From NCBI GenBank assembly GCA_030550315.1, contig JAUQPP010000007.1, positions 1 through 48,929 on the forward strand: DNA of 48,929 nt, given 5' to 3'. The notes beneath the pieces were generated by a model that was given only the letters and a program-made list of their open reading frames with translations, had not been told where the DNA came from and did not search any database. Every line of letters starts with the position of its first letter. The first letter of the stretch is position 1. Both the position numbers and the translations under genes were made by a program. This document shows, one piece after another, positions 1 through 8,559 of the stretch. This stretch comes from Thermotogota bacterium (GTDB taxonomy: Bacteria; Thermotogota; Thermotogae; Thermotogales; Fervidobacteriaceae).

Positions 1-2
1 AA

Positions 3-563
3 AGGTTACTCACCACACGTACTTCTCTTCAACCGATATACGAACTATCCATACCAAATACGGATGCAAGACTTGGGATAGAAAAGTTGTTGTTTAGTAC
101 GGAGCAAAAGATAGACTTGGCGACAGTGACAAGTAAAGTGAACGCCTTGGCGTATGCGATAGAGGCGAGGGATATACAAGAGATGGTGGAAGTGATAAAT
201 AGTATCTATGCGAGGGTGAGCTGGAGGGCGAGGAAGCAGATAGAGAGGAGCGGGAAAGAAGATAGGTTAACTCATCTTGAGGTGTTTTATCAAAGCATAA
301 TGGTGAGTTTGTTTGAGTCTACGGGAGTGAATGTGGAGAGTGAGGAAGAGAGTGCAAAAGGAAGGGCGGATGTGGTGGTTAAGTACAACGGGGTGGTGTA
401 CGTAATTGAGCTGAAGGTAGACAGGAGTGCGCAAGAAGCGCTTGAGCAGATAAAGGCAAAGGGATATCATGAACCGTACAAGGGGAAAGAAGTGTATTTG
501 ATTGGAATGAACATTTCGAGTAAGACGGGAAAGATAGAGGAGTTTGTGTATGAAAAGATTTAG
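3..563 (+). CDS. C-terminal part of an AAA-ATPase-like/PD-(D/E)XK nuclease superfamily protein (DUF1703-like), truncated by the window edge
   Basis: The frame of the 87..563 ORF stays open to position 3 (..YELSIPNTDARLGIEKLLFSTEQK..). C-terminal motif GRADVVVKYNGVVYVIELKVD matches the PD-(D/E)XK core (D..ExK). Confidence 0.75.
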   Translation, partial: RLLTTRTSLQPIYELSIPNTDARLGIEKLLFSTEQKIDLATVTSKVNALAYAIEARDIQEMVEVINSIYARVSWRARKQIERSGKEDRLTHLEVFYQSIMVSLFESTGVNVESEEESAKGRADVVVKYNGVVYVIELKVDRSAQEALEQIKAKGYHEPYKGKEVYLIGMNISSKTGKIEEFVYEKI

Positions 564-1273
564 TTTTTAAACATTCGTGGGTTAGTAAAAGGAAAGAGGG
601 AGCGTATCTTCTTTTGCAACCGAGAAGACTTGGGAAGAATTTGGAGGTGAGTGTTTAACTGATAAGAGGCTGGGAGTGAACACAAAGGAATTTGCCCGGG
701 TAGGTAGGGGAAAAAGAGGTGTCATGAAGAAGCTACAAGACGAAATGAAATCAATTAGGCACTGACCGTTGAAGACAAAACACTTTTGTTTAAATCTTTC
801 AATTATACCAAAGTTTGCTTGTGGTACGTTTATTTTTTTCAAAACTTTAGTTAGGTGTTGTTAGGAAAACGTGCTAAATCGTGCTACTTTGCTGACGAAT
901 ATTTATCATATGGTCTTGTACACGCCGTACCTTGTTCTTTTCGGACTTAGCAAAAGATATCATTTTGTCCTTCACCGATATCCATGTCGTTGATGTTAAT
1001 CTATATCCTTACTTAGGAACCTTTCTTGAGTGGCAAGGATTATTTCTGAAAGATTCGGGAAAGCGGAAGTTTAGGCATCTAAATCACGAATTTCAATGTC
1101 TAGAAAGGTGAAACTCAATTATGTCGAGCCAAGCTTGGATGTTTAGTGTGCCTTTGCTTGTTATTCGGAGAAAGGTTGCAAGATAGTTATTTTTGAGTTT
1201 AGAAAAAGTTCGTGATATCATAAGTACGACAGATATTAACACTTACTGTTGACACTGAATGGGGGCAGATTTC

Positions 1274-1768
1274 ATGGAGCGTCGTTATCAAATATTGGAA
1301 ATGCTCAAGAAGTCAAAGAGACCGATTAAGGGAAAGGAGCTGGCTGAATTTTTTGGTGTTACAAGACAAGTGATAGTGTCCGATATTGCGCAGCTGCGTG
1401 AGGAAGGATACAATGTTGTTTCCACGCGAGATGGTTACATGCTCGACACTGGTGAACATGTGCGAAGAATTGTTGCGGTAAAACATACCGCGGAGGAGAT
1501 TTACGAAGAACTAAGGACTATAGTCGAGAACGGTGGTAAGGTTATCGACGTTATTGTCGAGCACCCTATCTACGGTGAGATCATCGGAAGAATCGATGTG
1601 GAATCGATCGATGATGTTGAGAAATTTGTTTCGGCACTTGTTGCTTCCAATACAAAGCCACTCCTTGAAATCTCGGGCGGTGTGCATCTGCACACAATCG
1701 AAGCCCCGGATGAACAAACGATGGAAAGGATTCTTGAGGCGATAAAGAAGTACAGAATCAACAAGTGA
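1274..1768 (+). CDS. niaR: NiaR-type transcriptional repressor (HTH + 3H domain), NAD metabolism
   Basis: N-terminal HTH (RRYQILEMLKKSKRPIKGKELAEFFGVTRQVIVSDIAQLREEGYNV) plus a 3H-like C-terminal half with conserved His (VEHPIYGEI, SGGVHLHTIEA). Start chosen at the internal ATG of the 1259 ORF. Confidence 0.85.
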   Translation: MERRYQILEMLKKSKRPIKGKELAEFFGVTRQVIVSDIAQLREEGYNVVSTRDGYMLDTGEHVRRIVAVKHTAEEIYEELRTIVENGGKVIDVIVEHPIYGEIIGRIDVESIDDVEKFVSALVASNTKPLLEISGGVHLHTIEAPDEQTMERILEAIKKYRINK

Positions 1769-1861
1769 ACAACACTCGGAGGGTTCTTTCGCCTTTTCAT
1801 GGAATGTTAATTTTAGTGGGGGATCCACGTAAAAATCAAGCGAGGATAGGAGGGAAGGTTT

Positions 1862-2977
1862 GTGAAAAACTTCGGAAAGTTGGTCTTTGGATTAATGGTT
1901 GTGGTAGTGACTTTAAGTTCATCGCTTTTTGCGTTCAAGGCGATCATGGTTACCGACACAGGAGGTTTGGGTGATAAATCTTTTAACGACGGCACGTGGG
2001 CAGGAATCAAGAAGGCAGCTTCAGAACTGAAAATCGAAGCAAAAGTGATAGTTTCAAACGAACAGACAGACTACATTCCGAACCTTTCGAAAGCTGCCGA
2101 GGAGGTCATGAAGGAAAAAGACGGGGGTATTGTCTTTGCTGTGGGGTTCCTTCTAAAAGATGCACTCGAGAAAGTTGCTCGGCAATATCCGTCTGTTTAC
2201 TTTGGGGCGATAGATTTCACATTGGACCAGCCGTTGCCTAACGTTGTGGGGTTCCTTTTCAAAGAGCATGAAGGTACGTTCTTTGTAGGGTATGTTGCAG
2301 CTGCGATGACGTTAACGGGAAATGTCGGGTTCATCGGTGGAATGCGAATCCCCCCGGTTGAGCGCTACAGGATAGGATACGAAGCCGGTGTGAAGGCTTA
2401 TTCTCAGCTGAGGGGTAAAAAGGTTAAGGTAGTTGTTGGGTATACCAATGAATTTTCGGATCCTAAAAAGGGTAAAGAATTGGCACTTTCGCAGTATTCA
2501 CAAGGGGTGGATGTAATTCTTGCGGCGGCAGGTGCGTCAGGTTTGGGTATTTTTGAAGCTGCGAAGGAACGATCGGAAGCAGTTGCTGGTAAGGGATTTG
2601 AGAATATCAAGAAGGCTGCACTTGCCGGAAAAAGACTATTTTACGCTATAGGTGGAGATATGGATCAGGATTACATCGTTCCGGGTCTCATTTTAACAAG
2701 CGCACTCAAGAGAGTTGATGTTGCGAGTTATTTAGGAGTAAAGTGGGCTTATTCGGGTGAGTTCAAGGGTGGTACTGTTTTCCTTGGATTAAAAGAAGAC
2801 GCAGTTGGGTGGTCCGAGATGAAGTATACGAAAGACGTAGTTCTCTCTCGAGCTCCGTGGCTGCTTGATGATATGAACTACTTAAAAGAGTTGATAATAT
2901 CGGGAAAGATTGTGATTCCCGATAATGACAACGACTTGAAGATTTTTAACGTAAGCTCGGTAAAGTTGCCGAAATAG
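1862..2977 (+). CDS. BMP family (PnrA/Med-like) ABC transporter substrate-binding protein
   Basis: Signal peptide followed by VTDTGGLGDKSFNDGTWAGIKKA, GFLLKDAL, GAIDF, KEHEGTFFVGYVAA and GFIGGM, typical of BMP lipoproteins. Confidence 0.9.
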   Translation: MKNFGKLVFGLMVVVVTLSSSLFAFKAIMVTDTGGLGDKSFNDGTWAGIKKAASELKIEAKVIVSNEQTDYIPNLSKAAEEVMKEKDGGIVFAVGFLLKDALEKVARQYPSVYFGAIDFTLDQPLPNVVGFLFKEHEGTFFVGYVAAAMTLTGNVGFIGGMRIPPVERYRIGYEAGVKAYSQLRGKKVKVVVGYTNEFSDPKKGKELALSQYSQGVDVILAAAGASGLGIFEAAKERSEAVAGKGFENIKKAALAGKRLFYAIGGDMDQDYIVPGLILTSALKRVDVASYLGVKWAYSGEFKGGTVFLGLKEDAVGWSEMKYTKDVVLSRAPWLLDDMNYLKELIISGKIVIPDNDNDLKIFNVSSVKLPK

Positions 2978-3052
2978 TTTCGGAAAGTAGAGTTCTTGCA
3001 AGGCGTGGATCCCCCAGTTAATTTGCTTTATTTCTCCTTCCCTTAACAGGAG

Positions 3053-3589
3053 GTGATGTGTGTGAAGGCACTTATGATTATTGATCTTCAGAACGACTTT
3101 GCCAAACCGGGTGGAGCGTTGTATTTCAACGGCGCTGAACGCGTTATTGAACCTATTTTGGAGCTTGTGAAAAAATTCAAGGATGAAGGATTGCCAATAA
3201 TTTACACAAGAGATTACCACCAAGAAAACGACTACGAGTTCAAAATTTGGGGGACACACTGTGTTGGTGGTACGTACGGTAGCGAGATCGTTGACGAGCT
3301 CAAGGAAGCGTTGAATGGATACAAAAAGGTGTACGAAATCAAAAAGACGCGTTATTCAGCATTTTACGGAACGAACTTAGAAGAAGTTCTGAGAGAGCTT
3401 GGAGTTACCGAGGTACATGTGAGTGGATTGGTGACGCATATATGTGTGCTTTTCACGGTCGAGGAGCTCAGGAATCGGGGAATTGAAACAGTTGTGCACG
3501 TAAAGGCGGTGGACAGTTTTGATAAGTCGATGCACGAGTTTGCTCTTAAGGAGATGAAGGATGTTTTACTTGCAAAGCTTGAGGAGTGA
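3053..3589 (+). CDS. pncA: Nicotinamidase / isochorismatase-family cysteine hydrolase
   Basis: ALMIIDLQNDFAKPGGAL, YTRDYHQEND, GTHCVGGTYG, GLVTHICVLFTVEELRNRG (catalytic Cys). Confidence 0.85.
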   Translation: MMCVKALMIIDLQNDFAKPGGALYFNGAERVIEPILELVKKFKDEGLPIIYTRDYHQENDYEFKIWGTHCVGGTYGSEIVDELKEALNGYKKVYEIKKTRYSAFYGTNLEEVLRELGVTEVHVSGLVTHICVLFTVEELRNRGIETVVHVKAVDSFDKSMHEFALKEMKDVLLAKLEE

Positions 3590-3607
3590 ATTTTCAATTT
3601 TTCCGTT

Positions 3608-3632
3608 GGCCAGTTTGCGCTGGCCTTTTTTT
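3608..3632 (+). terminator. Rho-independent terminator after pncA
   Basis: GGCCAG-tttgcg-CTGGCC stem followed by TTTTTTT. Confidence 0.85.
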
Positions 3633-3875
3633 CATTTCATTAATGTTCGTAAGGTTTAATCTTAGCTTAACTTGTGCGGTGGTCTAACGCGGTACAAACG
3701 TTATACAACATCTTTTGAATATACAACTTTTTCAAGCACTTTTTTCGCTTTCCATATCCCAGAGTTCGAAAGATGTTCGGTAGCAGTTTTTGGAGAGTGA
3801 AAGAAATGGCCAAAAAGGCTTGACCGCCAGGTTCCTGGAGATAGGTAGACTATATTCGGAGAGCGAAAAGAAAGG

Positions 3876-5077
3876 ATGAGTTTTGTGAGAGAAAGTTCAA
3901 ATATTGTTAGTTTTGAAGTTTTTGGTTTGAGTACGGAAATACTTGAAGCAATAAAGAAAAATGGATATGAAAAGCCTACAGAAATTCAAAGTTTGGTTAT
4001 TCAGCACGCATTTGAAGGTAACAAAGATATCATAGTTCAGGCGAAGATGGGTACTGGAAAAACCGCTGCGTTCGGTATTCCCATCTTGAAGAAACTCTTT
4101 ACGGCTGGGAAGCAATACGTTCGAAAAGCCAAAGCGTTGATACTCACACCAACAAGAAAATTGGCGTTGCAGATAGCAGATGAACTCAACTCACTCAAAG
4201 GTAGGAAGAACTTGAAAATCACGGCAATTTACACAAGCCAGTCTTATGAGAGACAATTTGATGATCTGAAAAAAGGTGTTGATATTGTAGTCGGACTCAA
4301 ATACTTGTGACTATCGATATTGCAAAGCGTGGTATCGATATCGACGGCCTTACACACGTGGTGAACTTTTCTGCTCTATGAGATCCGGAGCATCATGTGC
4401 ACCGTGTTGGGCGTACCAGTAGAGCGGGGGAGAAGGGTACAGTAATTACGTTTGTTTCGAAAGAAGAACATCTCCACTTTTTGAGCTTGAAAAGATTTTC
4501 CAAAGCACGGATCATTAGGGAGGAATTCCGCAGATAGAGGAGATTTACCGCAGGCATTTTGAGGCACTTATAGTCCAACTTAAGCATTCACCAAGAGTTG
4601 AGAGTGCCTTACTACTAACGTTTGCTGAACGGTTGATGGAAAAAATTTGGAGATATCGGTGCTGTGGAAATGTTATTGAACGAGGTGATGCGTAACAAGG
4701 TGGATAAGAACAAATACGATGAAATAAATAGCTTCGATTTTTTAAAGCAGGCTGATGAACGGGTCAGACTCTTCATGGCCCTGGGTAGTAGCGATAGTTT
4801 GGATGCGAAGAAACTAGTTGCTTTTATAGAAGAAAAGACGGGTGTAGAAGCTTCGAATGTGACGAATGTACGTGTTTTTGAAAGGTTTTCTTTTTTCGAC
4901 GTTGCAAGGTTCGAAGGTGAATTGAAAATCAAAGAATTGAAGAGATCAAAGGCAAAACCAAGAAAAAACTTGTTGATTTTGCAAAAGCGCCGGCGGAACG
5001 TTCTAGGGACTGTTCTGGTAGTGGCAAGGAATACATGCGTAAGGATTCTGAGAAGCCTGCTGTCGATGGTAATATAG
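3876..5077 (+). pseudogene. Degraded DEAD-box RNA helicase (CshA/DbpA-like) with internal deletion, stop and frameshifts
   Basis: N-terminal Q motif and Walker A (KPTEIQSLVIQ, QAKMGTGKTAAFGIPIL, LTPTRKLALQIADEL) run into a stop at about 4310. Other frames then give [54 protein letters not shown], then IPQIEEIYRRHFEAL, then a DbpA-like RNA-binding tail (RLFMALGSSDSLDAKKLVAFIEEKTGVEASNVTNVRVFERFSFFDV). Confidence 0.9.
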
Positions 5078-5125
5078 ATAATGTAGGCCAAAGCATGGAG
5101 GCATTATGAAGAAGTCAAAGGACAG

Positions 5126-6193
5126 GTGCAGGAGGGAACGCGTAAGGTAATGACCGGAAATGATCGTACTAACGTTTCGAGTTTACTCGAGCCCTTGGTG
5201 TCGGTCATACTTCCGACCTATAATGAGGCTCAAACGGTGGAAAAGAGCCTCGTTAGTCTTTTGGATGGTGGTTATCGTAATATCGAAGTGTTGGTTGTGG
5301 ACGGCGGAAGTGTCGACGGTACACTCGATTTGGTTCGATCGATAGCGTCACGTTATCCGGGTAAGGTTTTAATCTTGCACAACGAAAAGAGATACACACC
5401 GCATGCGCTCAACATCGGAATAAGGAAAGCAAAAGGGAGCTATATAATGATCGCGAGCGCGCACGCAGTTTTCTCGAAAAACTACCTTGAAGCATGTGTA
5501 AAGGTGTTGGAAGAAGGAAAAGCGGATGTAACTGGAGGAGTCTTGGAAGTACGTGCAAGGAGCGAGAGCAAAAAGGCGAAGGCAATTGCTTCCGTTTTGT
5601 CACATCCTTTTGGTGTTGGTGGTGCACGCTACAGACTGGGTACTGAGACTGAGATGTACGTAGATACCGTAGCCTACGGTGTTTACAGGAAGGAGATCTT
5701 CGAACACGTGGGACTCTTTGATGAAAGGTTTATAAGAAATCAGGATTTAGAGTTCAACCTCAGGCTCAAAAGAGCAGGGTACCGCACGATGCTAGTCCCC
5801 CACACAAAAGCATACTATTTGGCACGGGATTCATACTCCGCATTGTGGAAGAACAACTTCGAGAACGGCAGATGGGTAACAAAAGGTGCAAAGTACACCA
5901 AAAATTCATTTTCATTCAGACATTTAGTGCCCCTTTTCTTCGTTCTTTATCTTACTATTTTCGGTGGATTCGCGCTCTTAACAACAAAAACCATATCTCA
6001 TCTTTTTCTTCTATCGCTTCCAGCTCTTCTGTACCTTTCTTTGGCTTTATACTTTGCCACGGTGCTTTCGCTTCAAAATCGTAAAATCACTCTTATACCG
6101 TACGTTCTCACTGCATTTGTCGTGCTGCACATTTCGTACGGTATTGGCTCGTTGTTTGGGTTGATGGAACATGCGGTTAGGATGGCATTTTAG
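5126..6193 (+). CDS. Membrane-associated family 2 glycosyltransferase (ExoA-like)
   Basis: VSVILPTYNEAQTVEKSLVSLLDGGYRNIEVLVVDGGSVDGTLDLV, NQDLEFNLRLKRAGYR, C-terminal hydrophobic helices. The ATG at 5150 is an alternative start. Confidence 0.9.
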   Translation: MQEGTRKVMTGNDRTNVSSLLEPLVSVILPTYNEAQTVEKSLVSLLDGGYRNIEVLVVDGGSVDGTLDLVRSIASRYPGKVLILHNEKRYTPHALNIGIRKAKGSYIMIASAHAVFSKNYLEACVKVLEEGKADVTGGVLEVRARSESKKAKAIASVLSHPFGVGGARYRLGTETEMYVDTVAYGVYRKEIFEHVGLFDERFIRNQDLEFNLRLKRAGYRTMLVPHTKAYYLARDSYSALWKNNFENGRWVTKGAKYTKNSFSFRHLVPLFFVLYLTIFGGFALLTTKTISHLFLLSLPALLYLSLALYFATVLSLQNRKITLIPYVLTAFVVLHISYGIGSLFGLMEHAVRMAF

Positions 6194-7134
6194 TTTTCAC
6201 GAACAAGGTCGTAACCTTCGCTTATTTTAAACTGACTTTTCAAGTGTCTCTGGATGTACTGACCGCAGTTGCTTCCTATTTTGTTTTCTTCGAGCTCTCC
6301 AACACTGATGATAACTTCAAAACCGGCATCTTTTAGTTCTTGAACAAAGCGCGCGTGCTTTACAAGTGAACCATCGCCAAGTACGTCCGATTTCAAACCG
6401 TTTTCCAAAGCCTTATAGGTAGGGTTGACCGGTGTTATTTTCACTAGAAATTTGTCCGGTGAGAAGTATTTTTTAATCACGCCCGCGTTCACTATATTTT
6501 CACTTGCAAGGGCGAAGTTGAGGGTAATTTTGCGGTCACCCTCTTTGACAAATTTTTCTCCATATCGGGCAATTTCTTCGAAGTTCCATTTCTTTACAGG
6601 AATTATCTCGTCGCGTTGTAATTCGTCGGTGCTGTGAATTGAAAATTGCATCTGAAACCTGCCTCTGTAGTGTTTTTCCTTTATTTCAAAGAGCCTTTCG
6701 AACCATTCGGTGCGCCCGAACGGTGCAACGGTGCTTATAGATGGAAGTAATCCTGGTGCATCGAGAACGGTGGGAAGTTCTTCAAGTACGTCAAGTACCG
6801 CATCGTTCAACGCAGGTTCGCCGACCCGTGCAAACTGGATTTTGAATTTCTCAACTGGGACATGGCGGTCGAAACGTTGGTTAACCAGAAAGAGTATTTG
6901 CTCCAATATTTCCTCCTTTGCTAATTTTCGTTTGTAATACCCTCCAGCGTCGCACATTTTACAGCCGACCGGGCATCCGTCCATTGTGGAGACGATGAGT
7001 ACCCATTTTTTTTTCCTTGGAACTGGGGGCTGGACAGACTCGACAAATTCAACGAGTGCCCCACGACTTGTTTTCCCAAGATAAACGTACGCAACTTGTT
7101 CCTTGCCATATTTTGCGATTACTTCCATTTTCAC
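6190..7134 (-). CDS. Radical SAM protein (RlmN-like)
   Basis: VLIVSTMDGCPVGCKMCDAGG (CxxxCxxC cluster), FARVGEPALNDAV, FSIHSTDELQRDEIIPVKKW. Confidence 0.85.
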   Translation of the reverse strand: MKMEVIAKYGKEQVAYVYLGKTSRGALVEFVESVQPPVPRKKKWVLIVSTMDGCPVGCKMCDAGGYYKRKLAKEEILEQILFLVNQRFDRHVPVEKFKIQFARVGEPALNDAVLDVLEELPTVLDAPGLLPSISTVAPFGRTEWFERLFEIKEKHYRGRFQMQFSIHSTDELQRDEIIPVKKWNFEEIARYGEKFVKEGDRKITLNFALASENIVNAGVIKKYFSPDKFLVKITPVNPTYKALENGLKSDVLGDGSLVKHARFVQELKDAGFEVIISVGELEENKIGSNCGQYIQRHLKSQFKISEGYDLVREN

Positions 7135-7973
7135 TCAGCACCTCCAAGTAATTCTATTATCATCATTGCGGCCTTTATGCCTTCACCTATTGCAATACTC
7201 ATTTGTCTGTAATGCACGTGCGCTGCATCACCTATGATGAGTACTTTGTCGAAGTTTTCCACGTTCATCTTTGGTAAATTCTCAACTCTGCCGATTGCGA
7301 TAAGTAGAGCGTCGAATTCTTGCTGTTCTCCTTGCGAAGTAACTATTACCAAACGCTCACCATGACTTCTAACTTCCCGGATGGGTGTTTTATGATGTAT
7401 TGGAATTTTTCTATTCCTTGCTTCTTCAACCAGCTTTAATAATGCACGAGGTCGCTCACCGCGGATAAAAATTTCCGGCTTAATGCCATTTTCAAAGGCC
7501 TTTAGCGCTCCATCGAAGGCGATATCCCCACCACCGTATACGGCTAAGTTCGATATTCCTCTAGGCAACTTTACGTACTCGTATGAAACTCGTTCCGAGA
7601 TTTCAAACTCTGGAATTCGCTTAGGTTTTGTCCCTGTGGCAATGACCAAGAAGTCGTAGGGGTATTCACCTTTGATACCAAATAATCTCCCATCCTCAAC
7701 TGAGAGTATCTCGTCCTTTACGATTTCAAGCCCGTTAATGTCAATCAGTCTTTTGAACTCCGCAACAATTTCCGCTCCGGATCTTGCAGGCATGAGGGGG
7801 ATGTTCTCCACCCTCCAAGCATTACGAATAAGCCCACCTATTTCCTCTTTTTCGAATATTCTAGCAGATATACCGTACCTCTTCAACATCAATGCACACG
7901 AAAGTCCAGCCGGCCCGCCACCAACGATGCAAATATGTTTTTGAGGTCTCAAAAAACGCTCACTCCCAAACAA
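7131..7973 (-). CDS. NAD(P)/FAD-dependent oxidoreductase (thioredoxin reductase-like fold, no redox CxxC)
   Basis: ICIVGGGPAGLSCALMLKRYG, LVIATGTKPKRIP, AVYGGGDIAFDGA, VLIIGDAAH. Overlaps the downstream radical SAM gene by 4 bp. Confidence 0.85.
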   Translation of the reverse strand: MFGSERFLRPQKHICIVGGGPAGLSCALMLKRYGISARIFEKEEIGGLIRNAWRVENIPLMPARSGAEIVAEFKRLIDINGLEIVKDEILSVEDGRLFGIKGEYPYDFLVIATGTKPKRIPEFEISERVSYEYVKLPRGISNLAVYGGGDIAFDGALKAFENGIKPEIFIRGERPRALLKLVEEARNRKIPIHHKTPIREVRSHGERLVIVTSQGEQQEFDALLIAIGRVENLPKMNVENFDKVLIIGDAAHVHYRQMSIAIGEGIKAAMMIIELLGGAE

Positions 7974-8036
7974 TTTTTCTTCAAATCGCGACTATCGTGT
8001 TTTACCTTCCACACAGAAATTATACCATGCAAGGCT

Positions 8037-8064
8037 TTGACAAGGTACTTTGTGGTGGTAAAAT
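8037..8064 (+). promoter_or_regulatory. Sigma-A-like promoter of the marR-ABC exporter operon
   Basis: TTGACA (8037-8042), 16-bp spacer, TAAAAT (8059-8064). Confidence 0.65.
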
Positions 8065-8085
8065 AGTTATACGTATAATTATTTT
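8060..8085. promoter_or_regulatory. Candidate MarR-family operator palindrome
   Basis: AAAATAGTTATAC|GTATAATTATTTT: 12 of 13 positions symmetric, overlapping the -10 element. Confidence 0.65.
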
Positions 8086-8094
8086 GGAGGTGAT

Positions 8095-8559
8095 GTGATG
8101 AATTGTTCCTTCTCTGAAGACAGTGTAATTTATCTACTATCAAAGCTCCAACGGAGGATATTTAAAAGATTGTACAGTGCGTTGGCCAAGTTACATGAAC
8201 TTCATCCTGGGCAGTTACCTATGTTATTTTTAATTGATAAGCATCCCGGCTTGAGTCAGAAAGACATTGCTAAGAAGCTCGGACTCGAACCTGGAACGGT
8301 GGCGGTAATGATAAAGAGATTTGAAAAGAAGGGTTTGATTGTTCGGAAGACCGATCAGCAGGATAGAAGGCTTCAGAGAGTGTATCTGTCGAATGAAGCA
8401 CAAGCGTTGCTCGAACATTCAAGAAAGTTCGTCCAAGAACTTGAAACGGAAATAAAGCGTATATTAACGGAAGATGAGGTCGAGAAATTCAAGCACATCG
8501 TTCAGAGGATACTGGACGGTTTAGTTCGAGAAGATGAAGGAGTGACTGAGGATGAGTAG
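8095..8559 (+). CDS. MarR-family transcriptional regulator
   Basis: winged HTH LPMLFLIDKHPGLSQKDIAKKLGLEPGTVAVMIKRFEKKGLIVRKTDQQDRRLQRVYLSNEA. ATG at 8098 is an alternative start. Confidence 0.93.
   Translation: MMNCSFSEDSVIYLLSKLQRRIFKRLYSALAKLHELHPGQLPMLFLIDKHPGLSQKDIAKKLGLEPGTVAVMIKRFEKKGLIVRKTDQQDRRLQRVYLSNEAQALLEHSRKFVQELETEIKRILTEDEVEKFKHIVQRILDGLVREDEGVTEDE

Noticed and set aside
582-842. 86-aa minus-strand ORF in the first gap
   Set aside because: No motifs, unusual composition, and no supporting ribosome site that I could see.
1228-1260. Possible NiaR operator (ACAG..13 nt..CTGT and TGTTGACA) upstream of niaR
   Set aside because: Short, widely spaced arms; not distinguishable from chance by eye.
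4615-5091. 158-aa minus-strand ORF over the helicase remnant
   Set aside because: The plus strand carries recognisable DbpA-like motifs; the minus ORF is an artefact of codon bias.
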